From: Hippopus hippopus
Taxonomy: Eukaryota > Mollusca > Bivalvia > Cardiida > Cardiidae
Reading direction: 5' to 3'
NCBI GenBank assembly: GCA_946811185.2
Contig: OX328107.1
Span: forward strand, 15,527,565 to 15,591,564
Length of the DNA: 64,000 bases
Shown piece after piece: positions 1 through 11,123 of this stretch. The translations under genes were made by a program, and so were the position numbers. Each line of letters opens with the position of its first letter. The first letter of the stretch is position 1. The notes below the pieces were generated by a model. That model was given only the letters and a program-made list of their open reading frames with translations, did not search any database and was not told the origin of the DNA.

Positions 1-372
1 GTTCTTTAACAGATCAACCTTTTTATATGCGGCAGAAGTCTATGGTGCATGTTCATTCTCTTAATTAAGGATGTAGATTCATTAGCTGAAAATTATCAGA
101 AGAAGCTGAGAACAACAGTAACTGAATTCTTCTTGTTGTCTAGAATATCGTAGCAAAGTGTACAGTACAGATCAAAGATCAGATTGCACATTTTGTGCAG
201 AAGGAAGTTTGATAGACCCAGCCTGCAAAGGCGTTTTAGTTGTGAATGGGGCTTTCACATTTTTGCCATTGTAAAAATAGTTTTCCTAGAGGATGCAAAC
301 TCATCATTACGGAGCATTATTTTTTAGCTCATGTTCAAGGAAATGGAAGGATGGTGTGGGTAAACACATTTG
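1..372. other. No gene seen; weak GATCAGACTG-type palindrome fragment
   Basis: No coding signal or complete repeat is visible. Around 160-215 there is a diverged copy of the GATCAGACTG/CAGTCTGATC palindrome motif that recurs across the window, here as AGATCAGATTGCACA followed by TGTGCAG. Confidence 0.4.
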
Positions 373-623
373 AGCCGTGCTCTGGCAAAAGGGGGCTTAG
401 TGCATCTCCGTTATACACGATACTAGCCCAAGTAATCACATAATTATGGATCCATAGGAGCCACTTTTTTCAATAACCGGCTTAATCATGAGGTAGATTG
501 GTCCTTTTACAAACAGAAAATTGACTAATAGCGAAAAGTTTCGACCCAGGCCAGCCTGCGCAGGCTGACCTAAGTCGATACTTTTCGCAGATGTATTAAG
601 CCCCCTTTTCACAGAGCACGGCT
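373..623 (-). mobile_element. MITE with AGCCRTGCTC ends, copy 1
   Basis: Terminal inverted repeats begin AGCCGTGCTCTGG at the left and end CAGAGCACGGCT at the right, each followed inward by a run of G (or C) and TTAG/TTAA. A second, GC-rich palindrome (CCAGCCTGCGCAGGCTGACC) lies near 548-570, at the opposite side from copies 2 and 4, so this copy is inverted. No transposase is encoded. No target-site duplication is obvious here. Confidence 0.75.
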
Positions 624-780
624 CTTTTATAACAACCAAGGATTTTCGTTGGATGAAAACTTAGCAATAGCACATTATTTCCCTTATGAGGAAATAGAAG
701 GAGTGGTGGTTGATGCTGACAAACATCACAACCTTCACACAGCTTACTTGCTTCCAACAGTCTGCTTTGGAATCCAGGTG

Positions 781-1085
781 AGCCTGGGTAGCTTACGGTC
801 GGTAGCATACAGAACTTGAGAACATGGGGTCCCTGGTTTGATTCCTGGCTCGGCAAATTTCTTTCTGAGGACTGATGATAGTCATTGCGACAGGATTCAT
901 TCCTCTCTCATTGCTTACCATTGTTTCGATGATGGTTGTGTGGGAAAGCAGCTAGTGGCTTGAAAAGAATATTGTGTGGAGTATGGGTAAAAGAAACTCC
1001 AGGAAAGCATGGATAGGTGCACTGGCCACGGCGACATAACTGAAATAATGTTGAAACAGTGTAAAACACCATACAATCAATCAGT
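781..1085 (+). mobile_element. tRNA-derived SINE, family A
   Basis: About 300 bp with a tRNA-like head (B-box-like GGTTTGATTCC), a conserved body containing GACAGGATTCATTCCTCTC, and the tail ACATAACTGAAATAATGTTG followed by repeats of AATCA. The same head, body and tail occur at 6405-6720, 12725-12985, 17936-18243 and 22334-22634. Reading frames through it are incidental. Confidence 0.8.
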
Positions 1086-1390
1086 GGAATCAACAATTTT
1101 TCATTGTCTGTTTTTGTATTTTACCCAAATCATCTTGATTATCAGTATTTTCAAAAACTCACTATCCTCACATGCAGCTGCTGCAAATTTGTATCAAGAG
1201 GTAATGGAAATCCTTTACAATACAAACCCATGTTATAGTTACTGTAAGAAAAAGGGCTTTTCTCACAATGTTTTCTAACCTTTAAAGGACGAAATGTGTG
1301 AATTGAGACATTAATTTTGTCAGCTGCAAAATTGTAATCGGCTCTTAAAATGGACAATAGAAGTGTAGAATTTTGTTGTTGCATAAACGG

Positions 1391-1614
1391 TTAACCCTCT
1401 ACCACAAAACCCCAAGTTAAAATGACCCACAAAAAGAACCTTTTGAAAACATTGTGGAAAAAGGAGAAAATGCTGGTAACCAGTATTTCCTCCTTAACCC
1501 ACAATGTTTTCCAGTCTTTCAAGGACAAATCCTTTTTAGTCACATTTGAATTGTTGTCTGCAAATATTTTCAATTTGGACAAGTCGACTATTTTGTTGTT
1601 TGGTAAATAGTTAG
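1391..1614 (+). mobile_element. TTAA-MITE copy
   Basis: Starts TTAACCCTCTACCACA and ends TTTGGTAAATAGTTAG, so the right target TTAA has mutated. The central palindrome is at about 1448-1510, centred on GGTAACC; the right arm is partly degraded (TTAACCC in place of TTTTCCC). Confidence 0.85.
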
Positions 1615-2197
1615 TGAGAATAAAAACATTGTATAGGATTGTTTGTGTTGAAATTCAGTATTACAGTGCACAATGAGAAGTTCATGTACGAGGAAATAGA
1701 AGGGGGTGGTAGCTGATGTGGGTTATTTCCTGATTATCTCAGGATTAAGATAGAAGTGTTTTACGTGCTGAAATCCATGTCGTAGATATAAAAGTGTACC
1801 AATTTCACGTCCTTATCCTGTCCCTCATACAAGGGCCTTTGAATGCTCAGCAGTTGCAATTTTGGAATTTTGAAAACAGTATGTTAAATGGAAAAATAGC
1901 TCAAGATAAGCAGCTTCTCCATTTTTGCTTTTTTGTTGTTTTCTTATTACATTTATGTTTTTCTCTATACAAGATTGTGTTTGTTTGTATTGATCAACTT
2001 TTGAAATACAGTGATTCATAAACCATAAGTGTTCTCAGTACAAGATAATTCCTTTTGCAGAATAGATCCTAGATCAGACTGTACTGAACATATAGGCTGA
2101 TCTAGAATCAACATAGACTATTCTTGTGAGTACTATAAGTAGTGTGATTTTTAAGTCTTAATGTCCCAGAGTCAAAGTTCCAGTCATTTAGTAGGCT

Positions 2198-2413
2198 TTA
2201 ACCGTTTTTCACACAAATTCTGAACTTTAACATTGAAGGTTTTTGAAAACATTGTGAGAAAAGGAGAAAATGCTGGTTACCAGCAATTTCTCCTCTTCCC
2301 ACATTTTTTTTTTCTTTTTGACAGACAAATCTCAAAACTTTATCTATATTTGTCATCTAAAAGAGCTATCAATACAGATAAGTCTATAATTTTGACATGT
2401 AGTAAAGAGTTGG
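2198..2413 (+). mobile_element. TTAA-MITE copy, diverged
   Basis: Begins TTAACCGTTTTTCACAC and ends GTAGTAAAGAGTTGG. The palindrome is centred on GGTTACC near 2279; the left arm is intact while the right arm has a T-rich expansion. Confidence 0.75.
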
Positions 2414-2783
2414 CGGTAAATGTTTGTGAGGAAATGGGTTAATTGTCCATTTTTGTCCTTGATGAAAGGACAGTGGTGCAGTCAGACAAAATGTAATAAG
2501 CTCAGGGTAACTGTTACTGTGTATGGAAGCTTGTAGTGTACTTTCTGATGGAAGTGCTTTATGCAGTGATCAAAGACTGAAATATTTTACAATGTGAGTG
2601 ATTATTATTGAAGGACTGAAAATGTACAAGCTCTGTGTGAAGATAAAGAGTAAGTATTTTTTATGATGACTCATTTGGTAAATGATAAGATTTAGATCTA
2701 TATATCAAACTAAAAAGATTTCTGAATGAATGAAACAAATATTTTAAGGAAAAAGTGAGAAAACATTCAAATTTTGCCCATTT

Positions 2784-3843
2784 TTATACGCCCGTCAAAG
2801 ACCGGCCGTATTATGGGATCACCCATGGCGTACGGGCGGGCGTCCTGGCGGGCAAGCGGGTGGGCGGGCGGCGTCCAGTTCTTTGTCCAGAGCATAACTT
2901 TGTCATCTCCAGTCCGATTAACTTGAAACTTGGCATTTGTGTTTGTTGCAATAATACAGAGTGCAGTGCGAAAGAACCATAACTCTACCTCGTGCTGTCT
3001 TTGATTTATTTCCCTTTGATCGTCATTTTTACAGCATTTTCTGCTTGTCCGGAGCATAACTTTGTCATCTCCAGTCCGATTGACTTGAAACTTGGCATTT
3101 ATGTTTGTTGCAATAATACAGAGTGCAGTGCGAAAGAACCATAACTCTGCCTCGTGCTGTCTTTGAGTTATTTCCCTTTGATCGTCATTTTTACAGCATT
3201 TTCTGCTTGTCCGGAATATGACTTTGTCATCTATAGTATGAACATCTTCAAATTTGATATGCATGATTGTTGAAAATTTATGGAGTGCAGTGCACAAGAA
3301 CCATAACTCTTCCTAGCACGAATTTTGAGTTATTCCCCCTTTGATCTTCATTTCTATAGCATTTCTTGCTTGTCCAGAGCAAAACTTTGTCATGTTAAGT
3401 AGGAATAACTTGAAATATGGTATGCTTACTTGTTGCAATATTTGGAAGTGCAGTGCACAAGAAATGTAACTCTACCTCGTGCTGTCTTTGAGTTATTTCC
3501 CTTTGATCATCAATTTTACAGCATTTAGTGCTTGTCCGGATTATAACTTTGTCATCTCAAGTCAGAACGACTTCAAACATGGTATGCATGTTTGTTGCAA
3601 TATTAGGGAGTACAGTGCGCAAGAACAATAACTCTACCTAGTGCGGATATTGAGTAATTCCACTTTGATCTTCATTTTTACATTATTTCTTGCTTGTCTG
3701 GAACGGAACTTTGTCACCTCGAGTCAAATTGACTTGAGACTTGGTAAACATGTTTGTTGCATTACCTGCCCTTTACTATTATTATACCCCCTCGACAACT
3801 GGCGGTGGGACGGGCATATCTTGCGACAATTTGCCACTCTTGT
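2784..3843 (+). mobile_element. Tandem-core element (family P), CTCTTGTT end
   Basis: A GC-rich left segment with C/G-rich tetramer-like repeats (2785-2880) is followed by about six units of roughly 162 bp. Each unit carries CATAACTTTGTCATCTC, TTGACTTGAAACTTGG, and AAGAACCATAACTCT. It closes with CTCGACAACTGGCGG and a CTCTTGTT terminus. The same right end occurs near 16163 and 52361. Because the unit length is a multiple of three, long reading frames run through it on the minus strand; they are repeat artefacts. Confidence 0.75.
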
Positions 3844-4104
3844 TAAGACTATTTTGACCAAAATATCTCATTATAGAACAGGGAAGATCTGAGATTACAA
3901 AGTGTGTTCAATGCAGTCTGATCTTGATTGTACAATGTCCATAAAAGTACTTTTGTTGTACATTAACTTTTTACTAGATGGCAAATTTTTTATTCATCCA
4001 CAATGAAGTATTTGCAGATGGTAAATGTGAATGGAATGATACTTTCTATATAATATGAAAAGGTAGAAACATTTTAAGAAAAAAGAAGAAATGCTGAAAC
4101 TGTT

Positions 4105-4285
4105 TTCAGGGTAGGTAGGGATTTTTATTTTCCAGAAACTTTTTACATGGACCATGAACCGAAATCACACCCGACAGATTTTGTTTTTTCAATCGTAGCG
4201 TAAAAAGTATAGGGCCAGCAGCATTTTCTAGGTAGGGTCAGCAGCATTTTCTAGGTAGAGTTTGGAAACCCTAAACACAAACATT
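4105..4285. repeat. Fragment of GGTAGG-type repeat (family Y)
   Basis: Contains GGGTAGGTAGGG, TCTAGGTAGGGTCAGC and a duplicated AGCAGCATTTTCTAGGTAG. Related motifs occur in opposite orientation at 46195-46300 and 50436-50526. The element borders are not clear. Confidence 0.4.
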
Positions 4286-4289
4286 ATTG

Positions 4290-5988
4290 CAGCATCTGTA
4301 ATGCTTTAGTAATCAATCCCATTATTGTTTTAATGATCCTGAGAAAATTTTTGGTTCTTTTGAAAACAATATGAGCAAAGGATAAAATGCAGGTCCTTTT
4401 TCTGCGGTGTTTCCTACCCTTTTAATTAACAAGAGGGCCATGATGGCCCTGTATCGCTCCACTGGCTAAATAAGTAAAAACCCTACATTCCATGTTACTG
4501 TTCGTGGCTAATTGGTTTCCAATCTAGAAGACATACAAAATGTTCACTATAAAATCCCACCAGAAAGTTATAACCCCAGGGCAAAGTCATTTTTGACCAC
4601 AGAGCTATAATTACTTGAACCCTGATAGAGGTCAACAAGGTAAAGCCCCATACCAAATAGTACAAGTCGAGAATGTATTGTTATAAACTGGACGATTTTC
4701 AAAGTTTTTTCAATAAAAGGCCCTGTAAAACATGAGATCCCTGAGACAGGGCTAATTTTGATACCAGGGCTAATTTTGAACAAATGCTGGAATTGAACCA
4801 CTCCATGAAGCTACGTGCCAAATTTGGTAGCCCTAGGATTTGTGGTTTGGAGCAAGAAGATTTTTAGAATTTTCACTCTATAAGTACTGACCCATAGGGT
4901 GGGGCCAATTTTGGAAGAGGTCAATTAGATGATAACACTCATAAAATATAACATCAATAGCTCATGATCAGAATCAAGGAGATTTTTAAAGTTTTAAGTA
5001 TATAAGCCAACATAAAACTTGTGACTTGTGGGGCAGGGCCACGTAAGACCTAAGGGCTGTTATTTGAATAATCTAGGTAGAGGTCCATAAGATAACTATA
5101 CTTGATACATTTGGTAGTCCTAGGTCTTATTGTCAGTAACAGGAAGATTTCTAAAGTTCACATTATATAAGCCCATGTAAAACTTGTGAACCCTGGGGCG
5201 AGGCCAAACTTGACCCAAGGGCTACAAACTAGGGCCTCTTGATAGAGGCCCGCTTGATAAAGCTACATGCAAAATTTAGTAGCTCTAGGCCTTATGGCTA
5301 GGTACAAAAAGATTTTTAAAGTTTTCTGTATGTAAGCCCATGTAAAATTTGTGACCCCTGGGGTGGGTCCAATATTGACCCAAGGGCTATAATTTGAAGA
5401 CACTTGATAGAGGTGTATTACCTAAAGCCACTTGCCAAATTTGTTAGCCCTAGGCCTTATGGCTAGGTACAGGAAGAATTTTGAAGTTTTCACTTTATCA
5501 GCCAATGTAAAACTTGTGTCCCCGGGGCAGGGCCAAATTTGACCCCAGGGCTGTAATTTGAAGGAACTTGGTAGAGGTCTGTTATATTAAGCCACATGCC
5601 AAATTTGGTAGCCCAGGGCCTCATAGTTTCAGACGAAAAGATTTTCAATATTTTTCAGTTTTGTTGCCATGGCAATAGAAGTTTATGAAGGAATCAAATT
5701 CTTTCAAGATATTCTGAAGAAGGCCATGGCAGGGATAATTTTTTTGGAAGTTTAATCAAAATTGGGTGGTAGTTTTAGAGAAGAAGATGCTTGAAATAGG
5801 AGTTAATGCACATAAGCACTGACGGACACATGGACGGACAGAGATATGACAGACACCGGGCCATGACATAAGCCTTCTGGCCTTTGGGCGGTGGAGCTAA
5901 AAGTTGAGTCTTGTTAATGTCATCATTTGAAAACACTCTCGATTTGGACAAATCTAAGAGTGTATGCCATATAGTAAAAGGTTAAAAC
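4290..5988 (+). mobile_element. TTAA-MITE split by a tandem-core element
   Basis: The left half (about 4310-4425) keeps CAATCCCATTATTG, TTTTAATGATCCTGAG and a degraded hairpin. The right half (5919-5988) keeps TCATCATTTGAAAAC, TCGATTTGGACAAATCTA and AGTAAAAGGTTAA. The 1.5 kb between them is the element at 4428-5918, so the MITE was there first. Confidence 0.65.
4428..5918 (+). mobile_element. Tandem-core element (AACAAGAGGGCCATGATGGC end)
   Basis: Opens AACAAGAGGGCCATGATGGC and ends GGGCGGTGGAGCTAAAAG followed by CTTGTTAAT, which mirrors ATTAACAAG at the left border. The core has about six units of roughly 160 bp marked by GGGGCAGGGCCAAATTTGAC and CCAAATTTGGTAGCCC. A GGACGGACAG microsatellite lies before the right end (5823-5845). 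No protein is encoded. The plan (unique ends, about 160 bp tandem core, microsatellite) resembles bivalve pearl-type elements. Confidence 0.75.
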
Positions 5989-6344
5989 ACCAAATTTTGT
6001 CACCTTGCTATTATTGTTGCCTCCCAGCAGCCCTGGTGACTCTGGTTGCACGAGGAGTCCAGGGTCATCATATGGCTGCATAGTAAAAGTACAAATGCTC
6101 TTTGAGTTATATGTCAGGGAGCATTAGAACTGATTTCCATGTATAGATATAGGTCACTTGATATTTTCAAAGTTTATTTGCATAAAGCACTTTTCTTTGA
6201 GGTTCATGGTTCACACCATGACAAAAAGATAAGCTGTTTTATGTATCTGTGACCTTTGTAATATGATTTTCCACAATGTTAACAAGGTTTAAACTCTGAT
6301 CCATTTCATCAGAATTTAGGCTGAGCAGTCATAGATATATCTAA

Positions 6345-6870
6345 ATGTCCATGGTAGAGTTGAGGTTAGAGAGCTGGCCTTAAGAGGGAGAGGTTGTGGG
6401 TTCATTGATTGTATTGATTGTATGGTGTTGAACTAACACCATTTTCAACATAATTTCAGTTATATCCCTGTGGCCAGTGCACCTATCCATGCTTTCCTGG
6501 AATGTCTTTTACCAGTACTCTACACAATTTTCTTTCCAAGCCACTGGCTGCTTTCCCACATAACCATTGTCGAGACAACGGTCAGCGGTGGGAGAGGAAT
6601 GGATCTTGTCGCAATGACTATCATCAGTCCTCGGAAAGAAATTGACCGAGCCAGGGATCGAACCCATGGCCCCTGTTCTCAAGTCCTGCAGGCTACCAAC
6701 TGAGCTACTGGGGCTCAGTCAGGTTGTGGGTTCAAGCTCTGGCCAGGCCAGACCTAATACAATGGTTATAAAGGCTCACCTCATTGGTGCTGAGGGGGTT
6801 CTGCAAGGTACAGTGATGAAGTTCTAGGTTTCATAATCTGGCAGTCCGTAGTTTGATCCCAACTAGAGGC
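6345..6870 (+). repeat. tRNA-like sequence split by a SINE
   Basis: The head (6345-6404, with AGAGAGCTGGCCTTAAGAG and GGTTGTGGGTTCA) resumes at 6721 with the same GGTTGTGGGTTCA and continues AGCTCTGGCCAGGCC. A second B-box-like GTTTGATCCCAAC lies near 6850. Probably an old tRNA-derived SINE; not a functional tRNA, as no cloverleaf can be completed. Confidence 0.5.
6405..6720 (-). mobile_element. SINE family A with 14 bp target duplication
   Basis: Inverted family A copy: it begins with the ATTGATTG tail, contains CACCTATCCATGCTTTCCTG (body) and ends with the tRNA-like head AACTGAGCTACTGGGG. It is flanked by an exact direct repeat AGGTTGTGGGTTCA at 6391-6404 and 6721-6734, a classic LINE-mediated target-site duplication. 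Confidence 0.88.
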
Positions 6871-7500
6871 ATGTTGGTTTTTTTTTGCTCCCCTAGTTTA
6901 AAGCCAGCAATTTAAACTTATATCGTGATATTCAGTGTCCACCCACATGTGTGTGTAGATGTATTAAACTTTATTTCAAACATTTTCTTCTCTGAAATCA
7001 TAACATTTAAAAATACTTAATTATATAATTATTGGTCTGACAATGAGTTGCAGTACAGTCTGTCAAACTTTAATTCTAGTTTTAAGATTCATTTTTCCGC
7101 TATTGACTAGAACTTTGACAGGCTGACTACAACACATTATCATACCCATAATAATATCCATACTTTTAAGTTGTATGATTTAAATTTGCCTGCATTTGGC
7201 CTTGTAGTAGACCTTTACAGAAGAGTCCATTATACTAAGCAGCCCAAGTGCATGTAAAATTGGAAAGGAACAACAGAGAGAGTGTTAAGTATTTGCAGAC
7301 GTTTTAAAATTTTTGAGCTTGCTGCTGACAATATTTTTGTCTTGTAGCAGTCCTCAATTGGAATTATTGTAGCAAAGGGAAACATTGCTTGTTACGAGCA
7401 GTAACTTTCTCTTTTATCATGCAGGCTAAATGACTCTGGATGATGTTGTGCCTTAAAACAACATTCATTCATTACTTTTGATACAATATTTTCTCATATT

Positions 7501-7940
7501 TTAACCTTCACCAAACAGTCCTGGTTATTACTGATCCTGAGGTAGAATTAACTCTTTACCAAACGACAAAATTATAGACTGGTCCAAATTGAAAGCAGTT
7601 GCAGACGACAAAATAAATGTGAGTCGAAAATTGAAATTTGATTTGGGAAGGGTAGAAAACATTGTTGGAAAAGGAGAAAATGCTGGTTACCAGCATTTTC
7701 TCCTTTTCCTACAATGTTTTCTAAAGCTTTTTTTCTCAGGGTCGTTAAAAGTCAGGATTGTGTGGTAAAGGGTTAAGCTTTGGAAAACATAGTGGTATCC
7801 AGCATGTTTTCCTTTCCTGACAGTGTTTTTAGCCCTTTCAAAGACATATTTCATTTTGACAACGTTTTATAAATTATGTCCTCTGCAAGTTGCTTTCATC
7901 TTGAAGAAGTCTAAAACTTTGTTAGTCTGGTAAAGAGTGA
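7501..7940 (+). mobile_element. Outer TTAA-MITE, interrupted by another copy
   Basis: Left part 7501-7547 (TTAACCTTCACCAAACAG, CTGATCCTGAGGTAGAA). Right part 7777-7940 (GCTTTGGAAAACATAGTGG, palindrome remnant, GTCTGGTAAAGAGTG). The break falls exactly at the TTAA borders of the inner copy, giving direct evidence for TTAA target duplication. Confidence 0.85.
7548..7776 (-). mobile_element. Inner TTAA-MITE, full length 229 bp
   Basis: Borders TTAACTCTTTACCAAACG and TGTGTGGTAAAGGGTTAA. The hairpin is centred on GGTTACC at about 7693. Both arms have a change at the same position (TGTTGG left, CCTACA right), but here the result is a mismatch rather than a restored pair. Confidence 0.95.
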
Positions 7941-8617
7941 AAGGAATTTTTTTCAAAGTTGTAATTTGCAAATTTGTTTCAGCAGGTAATAAGTAAATGA
8001 ACACTTTGCATAATTAAATAACAACTGTCAAGATAATAATTGTCACAAGACTCATGTACAAAACTCCATCTCATCTGAACCTAAATTACACTGCAAAATA
8101 AATGAAACAAACATTTTTAGCTGGCTGTTACTGAAGAAAATGACAAGGTACTGTCACAGCCTTGTTGCCCTCTGTGTGTGTACTGTATTGGTAAGAAAAC
8201 TTTGACATGTTCAAACATCTCTGTCATTTTGAAAGAGGATTTGGTCAAACTGGGACAATTTATAAATTATCAAAAGGGAAAACTATGAGATGGATCAGGT
8301 AACATCAAAATATTTTTAACACAGTTAGGCCTCTTTTCCAACTTTCAATTTTCACTGAATGTTCTTGTTGACACAGCTTAGAAATTGCACTCGAATAATT
8401 ACTAGTGTGTTTAATATTAACCATTGAATGTTTCCATAGCCAGGGATGTGATTTGTCCTCCTGTCAAATTTCTTCCCTTTAAAACTGAAACCGAAAATTC
8501 AAAACTTTTCCAGCTTAGATAGATCTTGCCAGAAATGTGGCAATTACCGAATTATGTGTGTGTGCGCAGTGGTGCCACTGGCACCCCTTTCATATTTTAT
8601 CAATCACACACCTGTAT

Positions 8618-9754
8618 AGCCTTTTCCATAGACTGGTCCAAATTGAAAGCATTTACAGATAACAAACATGAATTAAATGATAATTTCTATATTTATGCCC
8701 CCCTTCAACGAAGTGGGGGTATATTGCTTTGCACATGTCGGTCCGTCGGTCCATCGGTAGACCTTACCTTGTCCAGATAATAACTAGATACAGAATTGAC
8801 CTAGGTTCGTGAAATTTGGCACAGACATGCGTCTCGGAGTGTAGATGATCCCTATTGAATTTGAGGTCAATCGGTTAAATGTCAAGGTCACAGTGACTGT
8901 GACCTTGACCTTTGATGGATGATAACTAGACACAGAATTGACCTAGGGTTTGTCAAATTTGGCACAGATATTTGTCTCGGAGTGTAGATGATCCCTATCG
9001 ATTTTGAGATTAATCCATCAAAGGTCAAGGTCACAGTGGCCTTCAACTTAATGATATGTAGACCAAACCTTGTCCAGATGATAACTAGACACAGAATCGA
9101 CCTAGGTCCTTCAAATTCTGTACAGATATTCATCTTGGAGTGTAAATGATCCCTATCGATTCTAAGGTTAATCCGTGAAAGGTCAAGGTCACAGTGACCA
9201 CCAGATGATTCAGGGCCCGCACTGCCGTTTGCCACTTGAGCCATTTGCTAAAAAAAAATTAAAGTGTCTCAAAAATCATCATATTAGGCTCAACTTGTGG
9301 CTCCAACATTTTATTCGCGTATTATCGGGGATGTAGTAAGCATCGAAGTCGACTGGGAAAAAGCGGAAGTCGAACGCGCGTGCCGAGAAGAAAATCAATA
9401 ACCCAGTCTGTGTATCGGCGACTTTTTACAATCTTGTATGTATACACATGGCGGTGTGTATAATTACGCGAACTGTTGACAGATTATCACGTTTAACAAT
9501 TGAAGTGGGCTATAAATTAAAAAGATGACATCGATATTTCCCAATCAATTCTTTTGATATCAGTTTATGAACTGTGCCACTTCCTGTATCAATGTGGCAG
9601 TAGGGGGGCATGACTGTTTTACAAACAGAAATCTTGTTGAAAAAGTAGAAAACATTGTGGGAAAAGGAGTAAATGCTGGTTACCAGCCACAATGTTTTTA
9701 AATGCCTTTTTCCTCAGGGTTGTTGAAACCTGTGATTGTTTGGTAAAGGGATAA
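8618..9754 (-). mobile_element. TTAA-MITE split by a 0.9 kb element
   Basis: Left part 8618-8694 (ATAGACTGGTCCAAATTG, GCATTTACAGATAAC). Right part 9612-9754 (GTAGAAAACATTGTGGG, CTGGTTACCAG, TTTGGTAAAGGGATAA). Within the right part one hairpin arm has lost its inner half: CTGGTTACCAG runs directly into CCACAATG. Confidence 0.7.
8695..9611 (+). mobile_element. Tandem-core element with ATGCCCCCC ends
   Basis: Ends are inverted: ATGCCCCCC (8695-8703) and GGGGGGCAT (9603-9611). The left end can fold on itself (CCCCCCTTC/GAAGTGGGGG). Next come a GTCCGTCGGTCC microsatellite and about three units of roughly 145 bp containing CCAGATGATAACTAGACAC and GGTCAAGGTCACAGTGAC. The last 370 bp (9240-9600) have no recognised content. 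Confidence 0.6.
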
Positions 9755-9945
9755 ACTGAATTTGCATTTTTTTTTTTATCTATTAGTGATTTTTTAGTTC
9801 TGACGATTACAGCTTTAGAAATATTTATAGAAAAGGAAGATCTTCTTGTATGAAGTAACCACTTTTAATTGCCTCAATAGTTTTTGATAGTCAATGGTCT
9901 GCTTAAAGTTATTCCAGATCTAATATTCAAGTAAAGGTGCAAATA

Positions 9946-10206
9946 AAAGGCCGGGCTGGGTAGCTCAGTGGTTGGCATATATGACTCTTGACCTGGATGT
10001 TGCGGGCTCGATACCCGGTTGCAGCAAACTTTCTTTGCGGCGATTCTTTGACTCGCGCCTCTGATGCATGTGAGAAAAGTGGTCAGTGGCTTTGGAAAGA
10101 AATTTGTGTCAGTACTGGTGTGTGATAGCCAGGAAACACATGGGTGCATCACTGACCGCCATTATATGACCTAAGCTGTTAAAATGGCGTTAAACTCCAG
10201 TACAAA
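9946..10206 (+). mobile_element. tRNA-derived SINE, family C
   Basis: Good internal promoter motifs: A-box-like TGGGTAGCTCAGTGGTTGG and B-box-like GGGCTCGATACCCG. The body has GGTCAGTGGCTTTGG and GTGTCAGTACTGGTGTG; the tail ends TTAAACTCCAGTACAAACC. A second copy is at 11818-12050. Confidence 0.75.
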
Positions 10207-10275
10207 CCAAACAAAGGTGCAAAATAAGCCTTGTAATGTTTCTGCTCTCAGAGTTCACCACTGTTTTTCTTTGCT

Positions 10276-10332
10276 TAACCCTCTACCACACAATCCCAAC
10301 TTCTACCAACCGTAAGAAACATGGCTTTTTTA
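10276..10332 (+). mobile_element. TTAA-MITE left-end fragment
   Basis: Only the left 57 bp remain: TTAACCCTCTACCACACAAT then CCAACTTCTACCAACC. The hairpin and right half are missing. Confidence 0.8.
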
Positions 10333-10445
10333 TAGGATTATGGGAGTTTAACTTTTTTATGGATTATCAAGTAGTTATCTCATTGACACAATTCTAGTGA
10401 TAAAGTAATGTAATTGGGACTCATTTATTTTTGTCTTTCCAAAGT

Positions 10446-10640
10446 CATTTCTGTAAGTGGCAGTGCTGTAGGGGTAAGAGCTTCGGCCTCACGTCATGGG
10501 CTCCTAAGGTTCGATTTCCAAGATGAGCGGGCTCTATTCCTTTAGAACTATTTATATCATAAGCATTAGTGCTGGTTTGGTTTCCTGGAAAAAGATCATG
10601 GAGCGTGACCAATCCAAGGTGAAAGATCTTGTTTTGTAAT
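10446..10640 (+). repeat. tRNA-like SINE-type sequence
   Basis: Contains CAGTGCTGTAGGGGTAAGAG, TTCGGCCTCACGTCATGGG and a B-box-like GGTTCGATTTCCA. It does not match families A-C beyond the tRNA-like head, so it is probably another SINE lineage or a solitary remnant. Confidence 0.45.
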
Positions 10641-10899
10641 AGATGTAAAGTCATTTCATAAACTAAATCTGTACAATAGGAAGCCAGTATACAATTACGT
10701 CATGAAAAGTGACAGCTGGTGTAAATCATTGTTATACATGAAGCATTTTATACAATAGACATGACATTTCCTGTATTTTGGAATTTATGTTGAAGCTTTT
10801 GGCCCAGTGTTTAGGGCTTACAGGTTTCAGGAAATAGGAAAGCCTGTTTCTATGTTCACTGGCTGCTTTGGTTACATTATTGCTGTCCAAGGGTAAGTC

Positions 10900-11123
10900 T
10901 TAACCACACAATTCTTGAGTTTTAACATTACCTAACTATGAAGGCTTTTGAAAATGTAATGGGAAAAGAACAAAATGCTGGTTCCCAGGACTTTTTCTTT
11001 TTCACACTGTGTTTTTTACCCCATCAAAAGCAAATTCCATCATTTGAGCCACTCTTAAGTTGTCTTCTGCAAAAGCTTTCAATTTACTTAAGTCTACATT
11101 TTTGTTGTGTGGTAAAGAGTAAA
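10900..11123 (+). mobile_element. TTAA-MITE copy, diverged
   Basis: Starts TTAACCACACAATTCTTGAG, lacking the CCCT segment, and ends TGTGTGGTAAAGAGTAAA. The hairpin is weakened on both arms (GAACAAAATGCTGGTTCCCA). Confidence 0.75.

Noticed and set aside
2767..3297. 176-codon minus-strand frame with Cys/Lys-rich repeats
   Set aside because: It reads through 162 bp tandem units (54 codons); the repeat length keeps the frame open. The same artefact recurs at 14706-15383.
9955..10025. Possible tRNA gene
   Set aside because: The A and B boxes are good, but it is the head of a SINE with a second copy at 11818, and no full cloverleaf forms.
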